Positions 56,366-64,000 of a DNA stretch of 64,000 bases are shown piece by piece. Each line of letters begins with the position of its first letter. The stretch's first letter is position 1. The stretch is from Atherinomorus stipes (Eukaryota; Chordata; Actinopteri; Atheriniformes; Atherinidae): positions 1-64,000 of the forward strand of contig JALJCO010007048.1 of the NCBI GenBank assembly GCA_023101725.1, in the 5' to 3' direction. Made by a program: the position numbers and the translations under genes. The notes under the pieces are model-generated. The model worked only from the letters and a program-made list of their open reading frames with translations. It had not been told where the DNA came from and searched no databases.

Positions 56366-57370
56366 AAACTAAACCTACTTTGAACCAGTAGGAGGCGTTT
56401 TAAATCAACAAAATCATAATTTATATAAATACAAAAGTGAAAATGTCCCTGTAGCAACAGCATAGGTGGTTTTTATAACAATTAAATAATACTGTAATGT
56501 TGTCCACAGCCAAGGTTTGGATTACAGGGAGCTGAAAGGAGCTCAGCTCCCCTGAAAACCCTCATCTGAGTTGTGGAAACTAGTTTAATTTAAGGTTCAT
56601 TTTCAAACATCACAGGTCACTTTGTCTTCCTTAGGAGAAATTTTGACTTTTACAAAAAGGCTTGCTGCATAAACACGTTCACATAAAATAACATTAATAT
56701 ACATCAATATACAGTGTTCATTACAAAAAACCTTGTTTTTGTTAGGCCTGTGCAAATATACAGTTTTATTGTGCAAATATACAGTTTTGCTGTGAAGATA
56801 TAGCTTTATTTTCCATAAGGCTCCTGATGGTTCTGAAATTAAAATAATAGCAGTAATTAGTCAGCGTTGTGTTTGTTTAGTACATTTAATTTTCTGACCG
56901 ACACAGGTGATCATTACATTTATTTCCTTATTTGTTGCTCATCAAGCCCTCCTTTTTACTACGTTGATGTGCACTAAAACATGCATGCACGTGTGATTTA
57001 AGGTGCTGTAGTGGACACCTGAAAATAAGGTTCACCCAAGAGCTGCTGTGTATTTTAAACCTTGTTCACAGTGTAAAAAAACTTGAAAAACTGGGCCAAA
57101 AGAGATAAAATCTGATTGAATTACCAGGAAAGCTGCCTTTGGGACATATATATTGATTTTAAAATGCTGTCATCAAGTTATATCTCAACCCTTTTTTAAG
57201 ATGGCGTTTGAAACAATTTCTCAAGAAACTTGAAAAATTGATGATGAAACAAAAAGAACTTGGGGGAGTTCAGGCTCGTCCGGGAGCTGCATTCTTTCGC
57301 ACAGACCACTTCCAGGTTTACTTCAGGCTGAACAAAGACCACTTTTTTCCCTGAACTGGCCTCTCCTATT
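56366..57370. other. Host intergenic DNA, nothing recognised
   Basis: No gene or named repeat seen. Confidence 0.4.
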
Positions 57371-57407
57371 GAACGCGCTAGGATGTCGTCACAGCGCGCT
57401 GCGCCCG

Positions 57408-57430
57408 AATTGAAAATTTTTCAATTCGAG
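57408..57430. repeat. Perfect 11-bp-arm palindrome
   Basis: CGAATTGAAAA, one T, then TTTTCAATTCG. It sits in a GC-rich patch (57378-57580) rich in gcgc and cggc steps. Confidence 0.85.
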
Positions 57431-57589
57431 CGCAGCGGCGTCAGCGCCACCGCGGCGGCATGCGCCCACCTTGCGCGCCGCGGTACTCCGCGGCACGGCG
57501 GGACACGCTGGCGCGGCGGTACCGCATACACAATGAATGGGTTTGCCGCCATCTGCCTGCGCTTGCCGCGTTCTATCTGAAAGGGCCTA

Positions 57590-57930
57590 CACACACACAC
57601 ACACACACGTTTGTTTTTATATCCCCGTGGGGTATATCTCTCTGATATAATGCATTCCCTACCCAGAACCTAACGCTTATAACTGTTTGCCTAAACCTAA
57701 CCCTTGTCCTAATCCTAACCAAAACCTAATCGTAACTTAATCTCTAAAACCTAATCTTGACCTGGTCGGGTACGGGTACGGGTACGTGGTTCGTACCCGT
57801 AGGGGACCGGGAAAATATCCCCACAAGGGCAAGACGTCCCCACGGTGATGGTAAAAATCCGGGACATGGTCCCCACAATGTTGCAAAAATGCACCCCCCC
57901 ACACACACACACACACACACACACACATGA
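57590..57930. repeat. Fish dispersed repeat with CCTAACC tract and CA microsatellites
   Basis: A CA tract, then a segment rich in cctaaccctt and cctaatcctaacc, then ggtccccacaatg-type sequence and a second CA tract (57900-57926). This layout is common in teleost intergenic DNA. An internal gggtacgggtac repeat lies near 57768. Confidence 0.7.
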
Positions 57931-58960
57931 TCAAAAGCAGTTTTTGATGGTTGTATCTGAGAACTGGTGGAAACTGGCCAACGCTTCACTTTAGCCTTTT
58001 CAGCTGCTTAGTGTGATGGATGTGAAGAGCAAACCTCAGCTGAAGCTTGTGCTGTTGACTTTAGAAGTTTGCTCCATATTTATTTCATCCATCTCCTTGC
58101 CGCTTATTGGAGGTCAGGTTGCAGAGATTTCTGTTCTGCAGAACAGAAATTCCCCCGACTAATAAGAACTGCATCAGTTTTTCCAGATGAGAAATGAAAC
58201 TTTAACCAAGAAGAAGAATTCCAGTTGCCGTTATTCAAGCTCGGAGGATTTCCATGACCTGGATGACCGAGAATCTAAAGCAGCAGAGTTACGATCATTA
58301 TTTTATTATGATCTTGGCCCAGTATAATCACTTAGCCGTGGGTTCATTGGCTGAAATTGGAGCAACTCATCAGCTGTTTTGAAACTAGTTCCACTGTTCA
58401 ACAGGTGCACGTGTTCAAGTTTAAAGTGGGCATTTCATTAACCATTTAGCAATGACTCATTCAGTCATTGATTCAGTCCACATTCACACCTACACTATCC
58501 AGCAGGACACGTTCATCATAAAGGGGAGGGGAGGAGAAGCAAATTATTTTCATTAAAGCAGATGTTACTGAGTAGCTTTTGGCCCTGCATGTGATCACAA
58601 ATGACCCTCTCTGAGCACTGTGGTGAAAGATGAGTTGTAACTGGCTGTAATGAGAGTTATTCAAGCAAATGGCTTTAGAACTGATGGAACTTACTCATTC
58701 ACAAAGGTGATACGATCTTTTTATCTTGTCTGTTCGAGCAACAGCGCAGTTACTGACAGTTATGAGTGCTGTATACGGCGTTTTCATTGTATCCAACATC
58801 AGTGATGATGATGGATGAGAGAGACTGAGACGTCAGAATCATTTTCTGGGTCATCGGTCAAAGGACAATGAAGAGAAGAGCTGAGAAGAATCGCCCAAAA
58901 TAATGACAGTCCTGGATGTGTGTGGTAATCCTGTGATGGGGAGGAGGTGTGTTGTAACTG
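57931..58960. other. Host intergenic DNA, nothing recognised
   Basis: No gene or named repeat seen. Confidence 0.4.
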
Positions 58961-58961
58961 A

Positions 58962-60485
58962 TAGGGATGCAACGACTACTAGGGATGCACCGATCTCCTT
59001 TTGGGCTCCGATCCGATCCGATATTTGATGTTTCAGTATCTGCCGATACCGATCCAATACCGATACAGAAATGGGGGAACAAAACAGCATGGCATTGTTT
59101 GATTGCACACCTCGTTGTGAAAACAGACTGGGATCTTTCTTTTGTACAAGGCAACATCAGACTTGGCTTAAAAAAAATTGTTTTCCCTGGTTTTTAAAAA
59201 AGGAGATAAATGTACTGAATTACTTATTTAACAACTGCCACACACAGCAATCTTAAATAAACTGACAATCTTCACAAGCTTGCTCACATATGTAAATATA
59301 TAACAAAACGTTCTGATTCAGTCTGTGCAGTTAAATAAATGTAAAATAATAAAATGCTGAAACAACAGCCCTACTCCTCAGTCAAACATGTCAAAACAAA
59401 AAGGAACAAAACTTCTTTCAAATGGTTCAGTCAGTGCAATTAGAAATTTAAAATCCAATTTAAAAGAAATAAAGGAGCTGAAATTGAGAAAAAGAAATAT
59501 CTCCACTAGCTTGACATTTCATCTTTTAAAAACGATTTTGTAGTACTTTGAAAATAAAAATTAAAGATCCGTGACAAAAGCAGCTGAATAAACAAACACT
59601 TAATCAGAGTTTTGACATGGAGCTTATTTCCAAACCAGGAGATTGGAGATTTTTTTTTTTTTTTTCTTTTTAAGCCTCTCCCACACTGCACCGGATGCCG
59701 GTGGATACACGTAGTGATAAAACGTGTCCTGTCCAGAAAGATTTAACAGTATTTCCTACTTTCTCTGCGACCTGTTGGCACTCGCGGGATTTTTACCTGT
59801 GAAAGGTGGAAACCAAACCGCCGCAGGACTCTTGTTGGAGCAGCAACAGAACACACGGCAGCCTGCTAGCAGCTAACAGCTAACAGCTGCGACTCTGGCC
59901 TTGTAAACAAACAGCCTCCACGTGCTGCGTCGGCAACGCGTGATGTCACTTAAAGGGGCAGCATAGAAATACACTGAATAGATCCGCACCAACGGATCGG
60001 GCCGTGGATCGGCTTATGTTTACCCTTACCGATATTTACCGATCTAGGATTTTTTCTCTATATCGGAACCGATCCCGATCTGAAGATCGGATCGGTGCAT
60101 CCCTAACGACTACCAGTAAAATGATTAACTGTGAGAAAATTCCCAACAATTAGTAAAACCGTTTCAAATTTTAATCATTTTTCAAACCGTAATTGATCAC
60201 TGCACTTTGAAAAACTCACAGTGATGCGGCTTATTGCCTGAAAAAGCAGCTGCAGTCCCAGTTTGCAATGTTTTATTTATGAAAACATTGCAGAAGGCAA
60301 CAAAGGCACCCACGTGGACAGTGCTCTGGAGACCCCCCCCCTCTACAAAGTAGACGTCTCAACTGATTTTGGAAATTTTTAAAGATGTTGGGGGGTATTT
60401 CAATAATACCGCAATAAGAATGATAACCGTGATCATTTTGGTCACAATAACTGTGATATGAAATGCTCATATTGTTACATCCTTA
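58962..60485. mobile_element. Older hAT-like element interrupted by a second hAT
   Basis: The left end atagggatgcaacgactac (58961 onward) and the right end attgttacatccttat (about 60471-60486) are imperfect inverted repeats. Its left part is split by the element at 58980-60105, after which it resumes with acgactaccagtaaaatgat. Confidence 0.6.
58980..60105. mobile_element. hAT-type element with perfect 8-bp target duplication
   Basis: The ends TAGGGATGCACCGATC and GATCGGTGCATCCCTA are perfect inverted repeats. ACGACTAC is duplicated at 58972-58979 and 60106-60113. It is 1126 bp without a transposase, so non-autonomous. Confidence 0.92.
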
Positions 60486-62145
60486 TAACCGACCATGCTA
60501 ACAATCTTTTCTCTTTCGCTGGTTCAGAGCTGTGCTGCCATGTTCTGGTTTCGCCTGCAGCCCTTCCAAACAAGCCGTCCTGGTTAAGGCTTTTCTAACT
60601 AGACTTTAAACATGTTCACGTGCTGAGGCCTGTAGAGTCTGAGCTCTGGAGGTGTTATGCAGTTTCTCTGCAGATCCTGATGGTGGGAAAACTTGCTGGG
60701 ATAAAAAGGAAAAATGGATCCGCACAAGCTGAATGTAGCTCCCATGAATATTTATTTAAATAGCAGAGCAGAGTCACGTCCATCCGTCAGCTGTAAACCA
60801 CCAATGTCATTTTAACGTCAGTCTTGACTATTTAGCGCAGTATTTGACCGCATCTTTAGAGTTTCGCTAACTGCCCCCTATTAAGATTCTAAAATGAAGA
60901 GAGATGGAAGCGTGGTTTTGGCTACAGAGAGATATGGCAGTGCACAGTCCTGGAAGTACTTGGAGAACTTGGAATAGGAGTGATTGGGAAGGATATAAGA
61001 AGTCCAAGACCTGCCCCATTTTAAATAAATAAATGCGGTTTATAGTCCAGTGTGACTTATGTTCTTTTCCTCTTCGTGATGCATTTTTTTTGACTGATTT
61101 TTGACTTTGATATTCCAGAGCAACTTATAGTCCAGAAAATATGGTCGTTCCCATGTAACCAGCTGCCTTGAAACCTTATTTTGGAATAGAGTTCAATCCG
61201 AAAGGGGGAAAAGTCTCAATGTAAACGTGGCTAATATTTTTACGAACTTTATACAAAATTAATTAAGCTGTGCATTGAGGTATTTGCTTTTAAAAGGCTG
61301 TTTCTACAGTAAAATACCAATTCTGACATTGTACGATTTTTTCAGTTTTGAAAGAAATCGCACTAAAATTGTTTCAGTTTGTAAAGAAGTAATTTTAAAT
61401 GCATATTTCAGGTATAGTGACATTCAGAATAGGGACTTTACTGTCATTCAAAAGGTTCAGTTTGTTTGACTAAGCGTCCTGAGAAAACCAACTCGGACCA
61501 GGTTAAAGCTGGAACAGCCAAATGAACAGTGTCCCCAGCTGTTCCGAGTCTACTGAAGTAGATTTAGGGTCAGAATTAGATTATTGTTTGGGTAAAGGTT
61601 ATTGTTTAGCATTAAGCTATGATGGCTAACGTTTGAGTAAGGATCGAGGAAATTCATTGTGCCAATGCAAAGACCACACTGCCAGTGGAAATCTGGCGTT
61701 TGCTTGTGTATGTGTAAGACTGGTAATACAAAACTCCAGGTATCCATTAAGACTCTCAGCCTTGACGTAACAGCTTCCAGCTGGTATATGTTATGTGTGC
61801 TGACAATTGGCCCAACTTGTCAAGAAGCTGTCATGACTCAGCAGGATGCAGGAAGAAAGCTTTTCCTCATTTTCACTTGCAAAGTCTGCATTTATATAAA
61901 AAAGTTGATCCAGTGAAGTTATATTTCCAAGTTTTACTGATTTAGAATATCACAGGGTTTTGTATTTGGGGGCTTTCTTGTGTCATGGCAGCCATCCTCT
62001 AATAACGTTCTGCCTATTTACAGTACAGCTCATTTCCTGGTATTTAATTTGTCTCCATCAATAAAATGTCCCCAATGCTACTGAATGCAGCACAGGCTCA
62101 TAGCATGATCAGACCTTCCTACCTGTTAAGCTGCTGTAATATTTT
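60486..62145. other. Host intergenic DNA, nothing recognised
   Basis: No gene or named repeat seen. Confidence 0.4.
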
Positions 62146-62149
62146 GATC

Positions 62150-62475
62150 TATTTTATACTCACTTGCCACTATATTAAGTAGACCTTTCCAGACCAGACC
62201 TTCAGACCATTTCCTGAGAATGGTCTGAAGAAGAGAAAATATCCAGTGAGCAGCAGTTGTCTGGACCAGAATGCAGCAGAAGACCACACCAGGTGTCACT
62301 CCTGTCAGCTAAGAACAGGAAACTGAGACTACAATTCACACAGACTCACCAAACTGGACAATAGAAGATGGAGAAACGTTGCTGGTCTGATGAGTCTCCA
62401 TTTCAGCTCCACAGTCAGATGCTAGGCTCAGGATTTGCTGGAAACATGAAAGCATGGATCCATCCTGCCCTGGGT
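62150..62475 (+). pseudogene. Tc1-like relic, uninterrupted relative of 26.1-27.6 kb
   Basis: It begins with an end-like cacttgccactatattaagt, then runs through gaccagaatgcagcagaaga and gctggtctgatgagtctcca, complementary to the relic at 26.5-27.6 kb. It translates in part to the Tc1 SDES-type segment with stops. It is truncated at both sides. Confidence 0.7.
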
Positions 62476-64000
62476 CATGAAAGCATTTATATACACAAGA
62501 CATCCACTTAGTTTAATTGTTTTGCAGCAGTTATTTTGATTGTTTTTATTTGTTTCAGTACAATAACTACATCTGCACAACAATAAATAGCCATAAACTG
62601 TAGAATAATAATATTTTCACGTTGATGGGCAACTCTGCACTGCTGCGCACCGCAGGTAGTGATGTCACAAGTTTGCATTGTCCTGATCCGCCTACTGTCC
62701 TGAAGTAGGCGGAACTTCTTGGCTTGTGAACTTCATAAGTGCGGACTTCCAGTACGTACCCACAAGTCTGTACTCCCACGTACACAAGTACACAAACTAG
62801 GAATTGAGAAATGGCCATAGCTTTTGCTAGCTGTGCTGCTCCATGTTTTTATACATATAAATATTTATTAAGTTTACCCAATACTGTGGCCAGGGAGTGT
62901 AAAAGACCAGTGAACACAAGCTCACCACAGCGTGATGAATCTTGGTTGGTGATCTTGATCTTGACAGTCAACAGTGCAGGTTTATAACCTCATAAACATG
63001 AAAATCTTTTTTTTCCTCCCTGTTATTTTTACTTTTCTAGTGTGTACTACTTGAGCTTAATAAGGTGTGAACAGTAACTCCCAGCTTGAAGCGGTCTCTC
63101 CTCGTGCTTAAATACCCCGCAGTATTCTTTTTTAACTACCAAGAGGGACTCCGTACCTGCTGTGTAATAACTGAGGCATACTTTGCATTTGCACTGAACA
63201 CAGTGTTCCAATGAGAACAGAGACACTGTGAGGCCTGTCCCTTGAGTTTTGGTGATTGTGTGTGTTTATGTGTGTGTGGGAACAGATCAGGACGTACCAC
63301 CACCCCTTCTATCATGGTGGAGCCTTTTATCTTTTCACACAGACATGAGAGCTGTCTATGAATGAAAATCCAGTGGCAACTGATCAGGCATGTTGAACAA
63401 AGGTGTATTTGTGTGTTTTGAAGTTGGTGGGTACAGTAGAAATCTTTACCTGCAACAATGCAACTCTGAACATTCAGGGTCAAAGTTGCAGACTCATCAG
63501 GGCCAGGAGGTCGATATGCCACGGTGACCTCCTCGTGGGAAGGTCAGACTGCAGGAACTTGGATTCTCTGCAGGCTGAGCTCACCTTGGCATCACCTGCA
63601 GGGGTTAGGAGTTGTTGTGCATTCATGTTTGTGTAGCTGGCCGACATAGTGACTCATAATTAGGTTGAGCCTCTAAAAGCTTCTGGACAGTTCATTTTTT
63701 ACATATGTACAGTGTGCATGTCCGCCAGCACAGTGCTGTGCTCTCATTAGAGACATTTTCTCTGCACCTGTGCACTTATTGCAGAGGTGCTGATGACGTC
63801 AGGGATGGTACTGACACAACTGGGGCCCAAAGCAAGGGGCCCTTTTAGTTGACCCATGAGCCCTGTAAACCATTTGCCTCTGTTGGTACCTCAGTGCTGT
63901 CTCTACAGTCCTTTCCTCTAAAAAGGTTTGTCTCGCCTCACAGTTTAACAACCTAGTTTCCACAAACAGTATGTGTTTTAATGGAACTTTGTATAGATAG
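62476..64000. other. Host intergenic DNA, nothing recognised
   Basis: No gene or named repeat seen. Confidence 0.4.

Overview
The window is teleost fish genomic DNA that carries the right-hand part of a large, GC-richer, gene-dense viral insertion (bases 1 to 19617), followed by about 44 kb of AT-richer host DNA packed with fish-type transposons. The insertion encodes parts of a herpesvirus terminase (DNA-packaging ATPase/nuclease), several unassigned compact genes and, next to its right end, a piggyBac-type transposase. It ends in GGG followed by TTAA, the target sequence of piggyBac elements. Herpesvirus packaging genes plus a piggyBac transposase inside one TTAA-ended unit is the hallmark of the Teratorn-like elements described in medaka and other teleosts (alloherpesvirus genome fused to a piggyBac transposon). 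I assign this locus to that class by architecture and motifs, without a database search. The left end lies outside the window.

Layout of the insertion: 1-3190, two overlapping plus-strand genes and a third frame of uncertain status, closed by a poly(A) signal; 3301-4726, a minus-strand Cys/His-rich gene; 5081-7706, two exons of the terminase with a convergent minus-strand gene (5701-6570) inside their intron, an arrangement like UL15 with its nested antisense genes in mammalian herpesviruses; 7995-10261, minus-strand accessory genes, two of which look like diverged paralogues; 10611-15290, a large block of tandem repeats (455-bp duplication, GC-rich minisatellite, CA tracts with conserved spacers, 180-bp repeat); 15705-18917, a two-exon transposase with all three catalytic Asp residues and the C-terminal zinc-binding domain; 18918-19617, simple repeats and the element end.

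The host part (19622-64000) shows no convincing cellular gene. It holds an L2-like LINE, Tc1/mariner relics, hAT and Harbinger-like non-autonomous elements (several with recognisable target-site duplications), a tRNA-Glu-like pseudogene, and two very large inverted-repeat structures (38.1-42.0 kb and 42.4-43.7 kb). Several A/G-rich, poly-G and poly-C runs look like possible sequencing or assembly trouble.

How the parts fit: in this class of element the herpesvirus genes would supply replication and packaging while the transposase and terminal repeats would supply chromosomal integration and excision at TTAA. That functional link is inference here. Only part of the viral genome is visible, and the terminase exon carrying the Walker A motif is not in view.
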